NCBI GenBank assembly: GCA_902712845.1
Contig: LR743504.1
Coordinates: forward strand, 2,640,001 to 2,704,000
Direction: 5' to 3'
DNA: 64,000 nt
Origin: Methylobacterium bullatum
Lineage (GTDB): Bacteria; Pseudomonadota; Alphaproteobacteria; Rhizobiales; Beijerinckiaceae
Shown here: piece after piece, positions 54,171 to 63,645 of the stretch
Layout of the letters: each line of letters opens with the position of its first letter
How positions within the stretch are numbered: the first letter of the stretch is position 1
Made by a program: the position numbers and the translations under genes
Notes under the pieces: generated by a model
The model's input: only the letters and a program-made list of their open reading frames with translations
Databases searched by the model: none
What the model was told of the DNA's origin: nothing

Positions 54171-55157
54171 ATGGCGACGTTCAAGGCATGGGTGGTCGAG
54201 AAGGGCGAGGCGGGCCAGAGCCTTCGCTTCACCGATTTCGACGAAGCGAACCTGATGGACGGCGACGTCACCGTCCGGGTCACGCACTCGACCCTCAATT
54301 ACAAGGACGGACTGGCGATGACCGGGCGCTCGCCCGTAGTGCGCCGCTTCCCCATGATCCCCGGCATCGACTTCTCCGGCGTGGTCGAAAGCTCCAAGCA
54401 TCCGGACTACAAGCCCGGCGATGCGGTGGTGCTCACCGGCTGGGGCGTGGGTGAGAGCCATCTCGGCGCCTATGCCGAGCGCGCGCGAGTAAAGGGCGAT
54501 TGGCTCGTTCCGCTGCCGGACGGGCTCAAACCCGAAGAGGCGATGGCGGTCGGCACCGCCGGCTACACCGCCATGCTCTGTGTTATGGCGCTCGATGCCC
54601 ATGGACTCAAACCCTCCGATGGACCCGCCATCGTCACGGGCGCCTCCGGCGGCGTCGGATCGGTGGCGGTGGCGCTTCTGGCAAGAGCCGGGTGGCACGT
54701 CATCGCCGTCACCGGCCGCGCCGGCGAAGCGGATTACCTCACATCCCTCGGCGCATCCGAGATCCTGGACCGGGCCGAACTCTCCAATCCCGGCAAGCCC
54801 CTGGCGAAGGAGCGGTGGGCGGCCGGGATCGACGCGGTGGGTTCGACGACCCTCGCCAATCTCCTCGCCGCCACCAAGGCCGACGGGGCCATCGCGGCCT
54901 GCGGCCTCGCCGGCGGTATGGACCTGCCGACCTCCGTGGCACCCTTCATCCTGCGCGGCGTCAGCCTGTTCGGCATCAACAGCGTCACCACGCCCCTGCC
55001 CAAGCGCCGGGACGCCTGGGCGAGGATCGCGAGGGAGCTCGACCGGGACCTCCTCGCCAGGATGACGAGCACCGTGCCTCTTGCGCAGGTCGGGGCGCTT
55101 GCCGAAGACATCCTCGCGGGACGGATTCGTGGCCGCACCGTCGTCACCATCGGCTGA
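54171..55157 (+). CDS. Acrylyl-CoA reductase-like zinc-free MDR oxidoreductase (AcuI/YhdH)
   Basis: 328 residues of the medium-chain dehydrogenase superfamily. STLNYKDGLAMTGRSPVVRRFPMIPGIDFSG, NADPH-binding VTGASGGVGSVAVALLAR and GLAGGMDLPTSVAPFILRGVSLFGI are typical of the YhdH/AcuI branch, which reduces acryloyl-CoA with NADPH. In methylotrophs with the ethylmalonyl-CoA pathway such an enzyme can serve propionyl-CoA formation. ATG 54171 fits. The function is inferred from family. Confidence 0.85.
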   Translation: MATFKAWVVEKGEAGQSLRFTDFDEANLMDGDVTVRVTHSTLNYKDGLAMTGRSPVVRRFPMIPGIDFSGVVESSKHPDYKPGDAVVLTGWGVGESHLGAYAERARVKGDWLVPLPDGLKPEEAMAVGTAGYTAMLCVMALDAHGLKPSDGPAIVTGASGGVGSVAVALLARAGWHVIAVTGRAGEADYLTSLGASEILDRAELSNPGKPLAKERWAAGIDAVGSTTLANLLAATKADGAIAACGLAGGMDLPTSVAPFILRGVSLFGINSVTTPLPKRRDAWARIARELDRDLLARMTSTVPLAQVGALAEDILAGRIRGRTVVTIG

Positions 55158-55199
55158 GGGCAAGCGGAACCGTTTCGATCCCGGAGCATTGCCGTTTCC

Positions 55200-55661
55200 A
55201 TGAGCAGTGCATTCGTCAAAGAGCGTGAGGGCGGCGAGGCCTTCGAGGATCTTCCCGATCGTCCGATCTCGCCCCACCCCAACTTCGTCACCCCCCAGGG
55301 GCTCGCCCAGATGGAGGCAGAGGTGGCGCGGCTGCAGTCGGAGTTTTCCGCGCTGACGCCTGGGGCCAAGGCCGACGAGGCCCGCGTCACCCGCGACCTC
55401 GCCTATTGGACGGCGCGGCTCGGTTCGGCCGAACTGGTGGAGCCCATGAGCGGCGACACCGTGCATTTCGGCTCCACCGTCACCATCGTCAAAGAGGACG
55501 ACACCAAGCAGACGTTCCGCATCGTCGGCGAGGACGAAGCCGATCCGGCGAAAGGATCGATCTCCTACGTCTCGCCCATGGCCAAGGCGCTCACCGGCAA
55601 GAGCGTGGGCGACAGTGTCGAAGTGAACGGGCACGAGGTCGAGATCGAGTCGATCGCCTGA
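55200..55661 (+). CDS. GreA/GreB-family transcription elongation factor-like protein
   Basis: 153 residues. The N-terminal part is helical (LAQMEAEVARLQSEFSAL, as in the GreA coiled coil) and the C-terminal part is the FKBP-like GreA domain with VHFGSTVTIVKEDDTKQTFRIVGEDEADPAKGSISYVSPMAKALTGKSVGD in pattern. Gre factors stimulate RNA cleavage by stalled RNA polymerase. It is shorter at the N-terminus than GreA proper and may be a Gre-like (Rnk-type) modulator. It follows acuI by 42 bases, so may be co-transcribed. Confidence 0.8.
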   Translation: MSSAFVKEREGGEAFEDLPDRPISPHPNFVTPQGLAQMEAEVARLQSEFSALTPGAKADEARVTRDLAYWTARLGSAELVEPMSGDTVHFGSTVTIVKEDDTKQTFRIVGEDEADPAKGSISYVSPMAKALTGKSVGDSVEVNGHEVEIESIA

Positions 55662-55894
55662 TCGACGCGCGGCCGGCTCTATCCTGGCCGCCCGGTCCAT
55701 AAAAGCCGGGCGCAATGCCGGCTGACTCCGGTGCGGCCTCAGCCACGCATAGTCCTAATCTTCGAACGCGCCGTTACGCATCGTAAGAAGCGTACGCCTG
55801 CCCTTCGAGAATAGGCACTTCCAGCCGCGCTGCACGAACCGATATATGCCCCCGCACAAGACTGCCTTGCGGCATTCATGATGGAGTGAGCACG

Positions 55895-56494
55895 ATGGCG
55901 AAGGTTCTGGTTCTCTACTACTCGTCCTGGGGACATGTTGAGCAGATGGCTAACGCCGTCGCGGAGGGTGCCCGAGAGGCCGGGGCCGAGGTCAGCGTCA
56001 AGCGCGTGCCGGAACTCGTCCCCGACGACGTCGCCAAACAGTTTCACTACAAGCTCGACCAGCAGGCGCCCATCGCCACCGTGGACGAGCTGGCCGATTA
56101 CGACGCGATCATCTTCGGTACGCCCACACGCTACGGCAACATGGCCGCCCAGATGAAGCAGTTCATCGACCAGACCGGCGGCCTCTGGGCGCAGGGCAAG
56201 CTGATCGGTAAGGTCGGTTCGGTCTTCACCTCCACCGCCTCGCAGCATGGCGGTCAAGAGACGACGCTGACGAGCTTCCACACCGTGCTCTTCCATCACG
56301 GCATGGTCGTCGTCGGGTTGCCCTACGCCTTCGCCGGGCAGAACGGTGTCGAGCAGGTGAAGGGCGGTACGCCCTATGGCGCATCCACCATCGCCGATGG
56401 CGACGGGAGCCGCCAGCCGGCCGTCATCGAACTCGATGGCGCCCGCTACCAGGGCAGGCACGTGGCCGGCATCGCCGCCAAGCTCGCCGGCTGA
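55895..56494 (+). CDS. wrbA: NAD(P)H:quinone oxidoreductase
   Basis: 199 residues of the flavodoxin-like WrbA family. [22 protein letters not shown] at the N-terminus forms the FMN phosphate loop, and [30 protein letters not shown] and [19 protein letters not shown] are family signatures. It reduces quinones by two electrons, avoiding semiquinones, in the cytosol. ATG 55895 is chosen over a GTG 3 codons upstream because GGAG lies 8 bases before it. A wobble-paired terminator follows the gene. Confidence 0.93.
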   Translation: MAKVLVLYYSSWGHVEQMANAVAEGAREAGAEVSVKRVPELVPDDVAKQFHYKLDQQAPIATVDELADYDAIIFGTPTRYGNMAAQMKQFIDQTGGLWAQGKLIGKVGSVFTSTASQHGGQETTLTSFHTVLFHHGMVVVGLPYAFAGQNGVEQVKGGTPYGASTIADGDGSRQPAVIELDGARYQGRHVAGIAAKLAG

Positions 56495-56515
56495 ATTAGG
56501 TTCGGCCCATAGCAC

Positions 56516-56540
56516 GCCTCGCGCATCGCGCGGGGCTTTT
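56516..56540 (+). terminator. Terminator after wrbA
   Basis: GCCTCGCG (56516-56523) pairs with CGCGGGGC (56529-56536), one U-G wobble, followed by TTTT. Confidence 0.6.
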
Positions 56541-56567
56541 GACGTGTGGGAGCGACAACCAAGAAAA

Positions 56568-56591
56568 AAGGCTCGGATAAATCCGAGCCTT
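56568..56591 (-). terminator. Terminator of the Sua5/TsaC gene
   Basis: AAGGCTCGGA (56568-56577) pairs with TCCGAGCCTT (56582-56591), loop TAAA. On the minus strand a T-run (TTTTTTCTT) follows, so it ends the minus-strand gene that stops at 56683. Confidence 0.8.
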
Positions 56592-56682
56592 GAAAGGGAG
56601 AAGGCCATTGGGGGCTGAACCGACCTTCGTGACTATGAAACGTGCTCGTCGTGGATGAGTTCCACGGTTTCTATAAAAAATT

Positions 56683-57675
56683 TCAGCGGGGTGCCGCGGC
56701 TCGGCGCAGCCTATCGTTGATCGCTTCTCCGAGCCCCGTCCGAGGGATCGGGGCGACGGCGATGCTACCGGTTCCAGCCTCGTCGAGACGGCGCAACGCC
56801 GAAAACAGGGCGGCGGCGGCCTCCCGCAGGTCTCCCGCCGCGCTCAGGTTCAGGCGCGCCGTCGCCGCTTCCGTTCCAGGCGGGTCCACGGGGCCGAAGA
56901 GCAGGACCGCCTCGTGCGGTTCGACCCGCGATGCGTCCAGGCGCACGGCGGCCCTCGGCGCGTAATGGGAGGCGAGGAGACCGGGACCGATCGGCGCCTC
57001 ACCGGACTCGTGAGCAGCGTCGAGGGCAAATCCCAGGATCGCCTCGATCGCCTCGCGCGTCGCGCCGCCGGGACGCAACAGGCGCGCGCGACCGTCGAGA
57101 CAGGCGACGACCGTGGATTCCAAACCGACCGGGGTGCTGCCGCCATCGAGAATTGCGGCGATGCGACCGTCGAGATCGGCAAGGACGTGCTCGGCACGGG
57201 TCGGGCTCACACGGCCCGAGCGATTGGCGGAGGGCGCCGCCACCGGCCGTCCGACTTTTTCGAGGAGGGACAGGGCGACGGGATTGGCCGGGACGCGAAG
57301 GGCCACGCTGGGGAGACCGGCGCGGGCTAGGTCGCTCACGGTTCCGCCGGGCGCCGCCGGGACGACGAGCGTCAGCGGACCGGGCCAGAACGCCGCTGCG
57401 AGGCGCAGGGCAATACCGTCGAACACGCCCTCGCGCCGGGCGGCATCGAGACCGGGCACATGGGCGATCAGCGGGTTGAAGCTCGGCCGCTCCTTGGCCG
57501 CATAGATCCGCGCGACGGCCTGGGCGTCGGAGGCATCGGCGCCGAGGCCGTAGACCGTCTCCGTGGGAAACGCGACGAGCCCGCCGTTCCGCAGCAGTTG
57601 CGCGGAGCGCTCGATCCCGGCCTCGTCGATGTCCAGCCTCAGCGTTTCGCCGGGGATTGACCCGATATCGTTCAT
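56683..57675 (-). CDS. L-threonylcarbamoyladenylate synthase (Sua5 type)
   Basis: 330 residues: a YrdC domain (about 20-210) plus a Sua5 C-terminal domain, so Sua5 rather than the short TsaC. Motifs: GGLVAFPTETVYGLGADA, AKERPSFNPLIAHV, GRPVAAPSANRSGRVSPT and, in the C-part, PIGPGLLASHYAPRAAV. It makes threonylcarbamoyl-AMP from threonine, bicarbonate and ATP for t6A37 of tRNA. ATG 57675 fits. It is divergent from the acyl-CoA dehydrogenase gene; a terminator lies 92 bases after its stop. Confidence 0.92.
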   Translation of the reverse strand: MNDIGSIPGETLRLDIDEAGIERSAQLLRNGGLVAFPTETVYGLGADASDAQAVARIYAAKERPSFNPLIAHVPGLDAARREGVFDGIALRLAAAFWPGPLTLVVPAAPGGTVSDLARAGLPSVALRVPANPVALSLLEKVGRPVAAPSANRSGRVSPTRAEHVLADLDGRIAAILDGGSTPVGLESTVVACLDGRARLLRPGGATREAIEAILGFALDAAHESGEAPIGPGLLASHYAPRAAVRLDASRVEPHEAVLLFGPVDPPGTEAATARLNLSAAGDLREAAAALFSALRRLDEAGTGSIAVAPIPRTGLGEAINDRLRRAAAPR

Positions 57676-57861
57676 ATCTAAACTATTACCTGCCTGAAAG
57701 GCGTCGGGCTCGGTGCAGCATCATCGACGGGGACTGCCTATCCCCGTGAACCCGTCTTGCCTATGCCTGGGAGCACATGGCGCGACGGGCCGTATCGCCG
57801 GGTCGGCTCGCGCGTCAAACTCAGGTGAAGCGTCGCTCGAGACGACGCGGGAGAAACGTCT

Positions 57862-59628
57862 ATGACCTATCGCACGCCAGTCGCCGAAATCAGCTTCGCC
57901 CTGCGCCACGTGGCGGGGCTCGATGCCGCCATCGCCTCGGGAGCCCATGGCGACCTGACGATGGAGGACGCGGACGCGATCCTCCAAGAGGCGGGCCGGG
58001 TGGCGGATGCGGTGATCGCTCCGCTCAACCCGGTGGGGGACCGCCAGGGTGCCCGTCTCGCCGACGGCGCCGTGGCCACGTCGCCGGGCTGGCGCGAGGC
58101 CTATCGAACATGGATCGAGGGCGGCTGGAACGGGCTCAGCGCCGAGGCCGATCACGGCGGCCAGGGCCTGCCCCTCCTGCTGAACGCGGCCTGCAGCGAG
58201 ATGTGGAATGCCGGCAGCATCAGCTTCGCCCTGTGTCCGCTCCTCACCGCCGGCGGGATCGAGGCCCTGGCCAAGCACGGCTCCGACGATCTCAAGGAGC
58301 GCTATCTCGAAAAACTCGTCTCCGGCGAGTGGACCGCCACGATGAACCTCACCGAGCCGCAGGCGGGGTCGGATCTATCGCTGCTGCGCAGCCGGGCGGA
58401 GCCCGCGGGCGACGGCACCTACCGGATCGTCGGCTCGAAGATCTACATCACCTATGGCGAGCACGACCTGACCGACAACATCGTCCACCTCGTCCTCGCC
58501 CGGCTGAAGGATGCGCCGGCGGGCACGCGTGGCATCTCCCTGTTCCTGGTGCCGAAGATCCTTCCCGACGGCAGCCGCAACGACCTGCGCTGCTCGGGGC
58601 TGGAGCACAAGCTCGGCATCCACGGCTCTCCCACCTGCTCCATGGCCTTCGGCGACCAGGGGGGCGCCACGGGCTGGCTCATCGGCGAGGAGAACCGGGG
58701 CCTCGCCTGCATGTTCACGATGATGAACTCGGCCCGGCTCAATGTCGGGCTGCAGGGCGTCGGGGTGGCGGAGCGCGCCTACCAGCAGGCGCTGGCCTAT
58801 GCCCGCGACCGGCGCCAGGGCAAGGCGGCCGGCTCGCCCGATCCCGTCAGCCCCATCGTCGCGCATGCCGACGTGCAGCGCATGCTGCTGACCATGAAGG
58901 CCTATACGGCGGCCGCGCGCGGCATCTGCTACCTCACGGCGCAAGCTCTCGACGCGGCGCGCGGGGCCGAGGGCAAGGCCGGGCTCGACCGGGCGTCGCT
59001 GATGACCCCCGTGGCCAAGGCCTTCTCCACCGACATCGCCAACGAGGTGACGTCCTTGGGCGTCCAGGTCCATGGCGGCATGGGCTTCGTGGAGGAGGCG
59101 GGCGCCGCGCAGCACATGCGCGACGCGCGCATCCTCGCCATCTACGAGGGCACCAACGGCATCCAGGCCATCGACCTCGTGGCGCGCAAGCTGCCGCTGA
59201 ATGGCGGAGCCACCGTGCGGGCGCAGCTGGCCTCCATGCGTCGCGTGGCGGAGGCGGTGCAGAAGGATGCGATTCCTGCTTTCGGCCATCTCGGGCCGCG
59301 CCTGCGCGCCGGCATCGAGAGCCTCGACCGGGCGACGAGCTTCCTCCTCAAGGCGCTGGCCTCGAACCGGCCGGAGGAAGCACAGGCCGGCGCGACGCCG
59401 TATCTGCGCCTGTTCGGCCTCGCGCAGGGGGCGACCTGTCTCGCCCGCGCGGCCTTGGCCTCGAACGCCGCCCTGAGGGCCGGCGAGACCGATCCCGCCC
59501 ACGGCGCCCGCATCGTGCTGGCGCGGTTCTTCGCCGAGAATCTGCTCACGGCAGCGGCCGGGCTGGAACAGAGCGTCGTCGACGGTGGCGGTTTCACGCA
59601 GGACGGTATGTTGGCCTTGGCGGGGTGA
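57862..59628 (+). CDS. Acyl-CoA dehydrogenase (long AidB/FadE-like form)
   Basis: 588 residues, longer than the typical 380. It has the flavin-binding signatures of the family: MNLTEPQAGSDLSLLRSRA (FAD contact), RCSGLEHKLGIHGSPTCSMAF, and VHGGMGFVEEAGAAQHMRDARILAIYEGTNGIQAIDL in pattern with the catalytic Glu region EGTNGIQ. The extra C-terminal domain (about 450-588) places it with the 3-methylmercaptopropionyl-CoA / very-long-chain type. It oxidises an acyl-CoA to the 2-enoyl form and passes electrons to ETF; the ETF-QO is encoded at 4943. The exact substrate cannot be read. Confidence 0.88.
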   Translation: MTYRTPVAEISFALRHVAGLDAAIASGAHGDLTMEDADAILQEAGRVADAVIAPLNPVGDRQGARLADGAVATSPGWREAYRTWIEGGWNGLSAEADHGGQGLPLLLNAACSEMWNAGSISFALCPLLTAGGIEALAKHGSDDLKERYLEKLVSGEWTATMNLTEPQAGSDLSLLRSRAEPAGDGTYRIVGSKIYITYGEHDLTDNIVHLVLARLKDAPAGTRGISLFLVPKILPDGSRNDLRCSGLEHKLGIHGSPTCSMAFGDQGGATGWLIGEENRGLACMFTMMNSARLNVGLQGVGVAERAYQQALAYARDRRQGKAAGSPDPVSPIVAHADVQRMLLTMKAYTAAARGICYLTAQALDAARGAEGKAGLDRASLMTPVAKAFSTDIANEVTSLGVQVHGGMGFVEEAGAAQHMRDARILAIYEGTNGIQAIDLVARKLPLNGGATVRAQLASMRRVAEAVQKDAIPAFGHLGPRLRAGIESLDRATSFLLKALASNRPEEAQAGATPYLRLFGLAQGATCLARAALASNAALRAGETDPAHGARIVLARFFAENLLTAAAGLEQSVVDGGGFTQDGMLALAG

Positions 59629-59773
59629 GCACGAAGACCCGCCCCGCAAAGGATCAAGGGCTTGCCCATGATCAGCATCCCGGTTGCTCATCCAGAAAGG
59701 CCCGGCTTGGGGCCAGGGAGAGCGATTACTGTTGGAGGGGGAGGGTATTCGAAGCGGAGCGACGGGTACGCAT

Positions 59774-59967
59774 CCCCTCGCCCCGCTTGCGGGGAGAGGG
59801 CCGCGACGACCTCGTCGTCGACGCGGCGAGGCGGCAGCCGACGGTGAGGGGGCGGACCCGAAGGAGTCTCATCCGGAATCGCCCCCTCACCCTCGCTTCG
59901 GCTTCGCCTCTCGCTCATCGCGGACACCGCAGGGTGCCCGCGATACTCTCCCCGCGCGCGGGGAGAG
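59774..59967. repeat. G/C palindromic repeat cluster in the acyl-CoA dehydrogenase-enoyl-CoA hydratase gap
   Basis: Includes CCCCGCTTGCGGGG at 59781-59794, GTGAGGGGGC (59844-59853) facing its complement GCCCCCTCAC (59881-59890), and the 22-base perfect palindrome CTCTCCCCGCGC...GAG at 59946-59967. Same family as at 21165 and 36700. The gap of 427 bases shows nothing else. Confidence 0.7.
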
Positions 59968-60055
59968 GGGGGCTCTCGACTCCGTTCGACGAAGAGGCCC
60001 CATGCGATAGCTCTGCCGCAAAGGAGAGAGGGATCGCCGGAAAGCGAGGACACAC

Positions 60056-60814
60056 ATGACCGAACACATCGCGACCCACGACAGACCGGACGGTGTGCGA
60101 CTCATCCGTCTCGACCGGCCGGAGAAGAAGAACGCACTCACCGGCGCCATGTACGATTCCATGCGCGACGCGCTCGCGCAGGCGGATTCATCTGAGAGCA
60201 TCGGCGCCATCGTCTTCGCCGGGGCGCCGGGCGCGTTCAGCGCCGGCAACGACCTCGCCGATTTCGTCGCCGGCGCGCGAAAGCCCTTCACCGAGGCGCC
60301 GGCCCTTCACTTCATCCGCCAGCTCGCCCGGACGACGACACCGATGGTGGCGGCGGTGGACGGGATCGCGGTGGGAATCGGCACGACGCTGACGCTGCAT
60401 TGCGACCTCGTCTATGCGAGTCCGGCGGCGCGGTTCCGGATGCCGTTCGTGGAACTTGGCCTCGTGCCGGAAGCGGCCTCGTCCTACCTCCTGCCGCGCC
60501 GGGTCGGGATCCTGAAGGCCACCGAACTCCTCCTTCTGTCGCAACCGTTCGACGCGGAGGAAGCCCTGCGCCTCGGCCTCGTCAACGCCATCGCGCCGAG
60601 CGACCTCCTGCTCGATCACGCCTTGGCGCAGGCGGCGCGCCTCGCCGCGCTTCCGCCCGGTGCCGTCGCCGCGACGCGCAGGCTCATTCGCGGCAATCAA
60701 GCCGAGGTCGAGGCGGCGCTCGAAGCGGAGGCCGTGGCCTTCGAGGCGCGGCTGCGGGCGCCCGAGGCGCAGGACGCGTTCGCGCGCTTCCTCGGCAAGT
60801 CGAAAGCCTCATGA
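60056..60814 (+). CDS. Enoyl-CoA hydratase/isomerase family protein
   Basis: 252 residues of the crotonase fold. RLDRPEKKNALTGAMYDSM, the oxyanion hole segment GAPGAFSAGNDLADFV, DGIAVGIGTTLTLHCDLVYAS and LVPEAASSYLLPRRVG are clear. The catalytic Glu of classical hydratases (usually near the LxxE positions) is E in VELGLVPEA, so hydration or isomerisation is plausible. It presumably acts after the acyl-CoA dehydrogenase upstream. Its stop overlaps the next gene by 4 bases (ATGA). Confidence 0.88.
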   Translation: MTEHIATHDRPDGVRLIRLDRPEKKNALTGAMYDSMRDALAQADSSESIGAIVFAGAPGAFSAGNDLADFVAGARKPFTEAPALHFIRQLARTTTPMVAAVDGIAVGIGTTLTLHCDLVYASPAARFRMPFVELGLVPEAASSYLLPRRVGILKATELLLLSQPFDAEEALRLGLVNAIAPSDLLLDHALAQAARLAALPPGAVAATRRLIRGNQAEVEAALEAEAVAFEARLRAPEAQDAFARFLGKSKAS

Positions 60815-61668
60815 GCGGGCGCGCCTCCGTCCCAGATCTGAGCCGGACGATCTGCCTCGTCGCGGGCGCATCACGGGGAGTCGGCCGGGGCATCGCCCGT
60901 GGGCTGGGGGAGGCCGGGGCCACGGTGATCGTCACGGCCCGCTCGAGCGAGACGGGGCCGCGCACCGAGGGCAGGCCAGAGACCATCGAGGATACGGCGC
61001 GCGAGGTCGATGCCGCCGGGGGCGAGGGCCACCACTACCTCTGCGACCACACCAGCGAACGGGCGGTGGACGGCCTCGTCCACTGGATACTGCGTCGCTT
61101 CGGCCGGATCGACGTGGCGGTCTCGAGCGTCTGGGGCGGCAACGAAGGCTTCGACGGCGAGCGCTACGCCGACGGGGTCGAATGGGGCACGCCGTTCTGG
61201 CGCCGCTCCGCCGAATCCTTCTCGCAGGTCTTCGAGACAGGACCCTATCCGGCACTGCTCCTCGCCCGAGCCGTCGCGCCGGCGATGGTCTCGGCGAAAC
61301 GCGGCCTCATCGCCTTCGTCTCGTTCGACACCGAGACCGGCTATCTCGGCGACGTGTTCTACGATCTCGCCAAGGCCAACACCAACCGGCTCGCCTTCGC
61401 CTGCGCCCAAGAGCTCGCCCCGCACGGCGTCACCGCGCTCGGCCTCTCACCCGGCTTCGTCCTCACGGAGCGCGCACGGGACAACGGCCATGCCGACCGG
61501 GCGACGGAGAGCCCGCTCTATGCGGGACGGGCGCTGGCGGCTCTCGCCGCCGATCCCGATGTCCAGGCCCGCGCCGGGCGCATCCTGCACGCGGGCGACC
61601 TCGCCGCCGAATACGGTTTCACTGACGCCGACGGTACGACGCCGCCGCGTTTTCAACTCGGATCGTGA
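60811..61668 (+). CDS. Short-chain dehydrogenase/reductase
   Basis: 285 residues. Cofactor motif LVAGASRGVGRGIARGLGEAG near residue 16; the catalytic YxxxK is in VFYDLAKANTNRLAF and the serine in FVSFD. The long insert after VAVSSVWGGNEGFDGERY resembles the DHRS1-like SDR branch. The substrate is unknown; by position it oxidises or reduces an intermediate of the CoA-ester group. Overlaps the hydratase gene by 4 bases, so co-translated. Confidence 0.86.
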   Translation: MSGRASVPDLSRTICLVAGASRGVGRGIARGLGEAGATVIVTARSSETGPRTEGRPETIEDTAREVDAAGGEGHHYLCDHTSERAVDGLVHWILRRFGRIDVAVSSVWGGNEGFDGERYADGVEWGTPFWRRSAESFSQVFETGPYPALLLARAVAPAMVSAKRGLIAFVSFDTETGYLGDVFYDLAKANTNRLAFACAQELAPHGVTALGLSPGFVLTERARDNGHADRATESPLYAGRALAALAADPDVQARAGRILHAGDLAAEYGFTDADGTTPPRFQLGS

Positions 61669-61678
61669 GAAGACGGCC

Positions 61679-62545
61679 ATGACGGATTCGACGTCCCTGA
61701 AGGGCAAGACCCTCTTCATCACCGGCGCCTCGCGCGGCATCGGCCTCGCCATCGGCCTGCGCGCCGCCCGCGACGGGGCCAACGTCGCCATCGCCGCCAA
61801 GACCGACACGCCGCACCCGAAGCTCGACGGCACGATCCACACGGCGGCGTCCGCCATCGAGGCGGCGGGCGGTCGCGCCCTGCCGCTCCTCGTCGACGTG
61901 CGCGACGAGGAGGCCGTCGCCGCGTCCATCGCGCGGACCGCAGAGACCTTCGGCGGCATCGACATCGTGGTGAACAATGCGAGCGCGATCTCGCTCACCC
62001 GCACGCCGCAGACGGAGATGAAGCGCTTCGACCTGATGCACCAGATCAACACGCGCGGAACCTACATGGTCTCGAAACACGCGATCCCCTATCTCGAGAA
62101 GGCGCCAAACCCGCATATCCTCATGCTGTCGCCGCCCCTCGACATGGCGGAGAAGTGGTTTGCGCCGCATCTCGCCTACACCATGGCCAAGTTCGGCATG
62201 TCCCTCTGCGTGCTCGGCCTCGCCGGCGAACTGCGTCGCCAGGGCATCGCCGTCAACGCCCTGTGGCCGCGCACCACCATCGCCACGGCGGCAGTACGCA
62301 ACCTCCTCGGCGGCGAGGCGCTGATCCAGGCGAGCCGGACACCGGAGATCGTCGCCGATGCGGCCCATGCCCTGTTTCTGAAACCGTCCCGCGAGGTCAC
62401 CGGCCGCTTCCTCATCGACGACAGCTTCCTCGCCGAGCAAGGTGTCACGGACTTCACACAATACCGCGTCACACCCGGCATACCCCTTGCGCCGGACTTC
62501 TTCGTGCCGGATGCGAACACACCGCCTTCCGGGGCCCTCGCCTGA
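61679..62545 (+). CDS. Short-chain dehydrogenase/reductase (HSDL2-like)
   Basis: 288 residues. FITGASRGIGLAIGLRAARDGANVAIAAKTDTPHPKLDGTIHTAA in pattern is the HSDL2/SDR_c signature, with NNASAISLTRT and the active-site region HLAYTMAKFGMS (YxxxK). In the classic members the serine of the triad is in LSPP; here MLSPPLD is present. It starts 10 bases after the preceding SDR, in the same operon. The substrate is not known; HSDL2 enzymes act on fatty-acyl or sterol substrates. Confidence 0.87.
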   Translation: MTDSTSLKGKTLFITGASRGIGLAIGLRAARDGANVAIAAKTDTPHPKLDGTIHTAASAIEAAGGRALPLLVDVRDEEAVAASIARTAETFGGIDIVVNNASAISLTRTPQTEMKRFDLMHQINTRGTYMVSKHAIPYLEKAPNPHILMLSPPLDMAEKWFAPHLAYTMAKFGMSLCVLGLAGELRRQGIAVNALWPRTTIATAAVRNLLGGEALIQASRTPEIVADAAHALFLKPSREVTGRFLIDDSFLAEQGVTDFTQYRVTPGIPLAPDFFVPDANTPPSGALA

Positions 62546-62555
62546 GACGTAAAGC

Positions 62556-63560
62556 GTGATTTTCATCCATCAGCCGATCGCCGGCCCCGGGCACATCCTG
62601 CTCGACCGCCGTCCCCTCGAACTGCAGGACCCCATTCCCGACGAGACCGTCTGGCTCGACATGATCCGCCCGACGCGGGAGGAAGACCTCAAGGTCGAGG
62701 CCTTCATGGGCATCTCGGTGCCGACCCGCGAGGAGATGAAGGACATCGAGCCCTCCGAGCTCCTCTACGTGGAGGACGGGGCGCGCTACATGACAGGCCG
62801 GGTGCTGAGCAAGGTCAGCGACGCCGACGAGCCGGGGCTGGCCGGCATTACCTTCATCCTGCGCGGCAACCGCCTCGTGACGGTGCGCTACGAGGAGCCC
62901 CAGGCCTTCCGCATGTACACCCAGCGGGCCGGACGCTCGACGGGGAACGGACCCTCGGCCGCGCCCTCCGGGGAGACGATCCTCGCCGGGCTGATCGAGA
63001 CCGTGATCGACCGGGCGGCGGACGTGCTTCAGCTCCAGGGCGAGCGGATCGACCGGCTCTCGGGCAAGATCTTCGAGGAGAAGGCGGACCCATCGGCCCG
63101 CAACACCGCCCTGCAGGACACGCTGCGAGCGCTCGGACGCCTGGGCGACCTGATCTCGAAGCAGCGCGAGAGCCTGGTCTCCATGGAGCGCATCCTGCTC
63201 TCGCTCTCGGCGACTTACCGCACCACCAAGGCGCCGCGAGAGTTGCGCGAGGACGTACGCTCGACCCTGCGCGATCTGCAATCGCTGGAAGAGCACGCGA
63301 CCTTCCTATCCTCAAAAATCCAGTTCCTCCTCGACGCGACGCTGGGCCTCGTCAACCTCGAGCAGAACAACATCATCAAGCTGTTTTCGGTGATGGCGGT
63401 GGTGTTCATGCCGCCGACCCTCATCGCCTCGATCTACGGCATGAACTTCAAGGCGATGCCCGAGCTCGACTGGAACTTCGGCTATCCCATGGCCGTGGTG
63501 ATGATGGTGGTGGCCGCCGTACTGCCTTACGTTTTCTTCCGTTGGAAGAAATGGTTGTAG
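62556..63560 (+). CDS. corA: CorA-family magnesium transporter
   Basis: 334 residues, starting at GTG 62556 (VIFIHQPIAGPGHILLDRR). A large cytoplasmic N-terminal domain (1-265) with a long helical stalk is followed by two C-terminal membrane helices, the first ending in the CorA signature YGMNF (SIYGMNFKAMPELDWNFGYP). It moves Mg2+ (Co2+, Ni2+) through a pentamer in the inner membrane. It follows the second SDR by 10 bases, though functionally unrelated. Confidence 0.93.
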   Translation: MIFIHQPIAGPGHILLDRRPLELQDPIPDETVWLDMIRPTREEDLKVEAFMGISVPTREEMKDIEPSELLYVEDGARYMTGRVLSKVSDADEPGLAGITFILRGNRLVTVRYEEPQAFRMYTQRAGRSTGNGPSAAPSGETILAGLIETVIDRAADVLQLQGERIDRLSGKIFEEKADPSARNTALQDTLRALGRLGDLISKQRESLVSMERILLSLSATYRTTKAPRELREDVRSTLRDLQSLEEHATFLSSKIQFLLDATLGLVNLEQNNIIKLFSVMAVVFMPPTLIASIYGMNFKAMPELDWNFGYPMAVVMMVVAAVLPYVFFRWKKWL

Positions 63561-63645
63561 GCTAGGATGGACCTCGCGCGCCCCCGGCCCCTCGGCACCG
63601 CTCATCGGGCTCGTCCTGCAATGGCCCGCCGGCGAAAGTAACGAC

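Noticed and set aside
59662..60053. Open frames within the repeat cluster before the enoyl-CoA hydratase
   Set aside because: They are translations of G/C palindromic repeats, with Pro/Arg low-complexity products.
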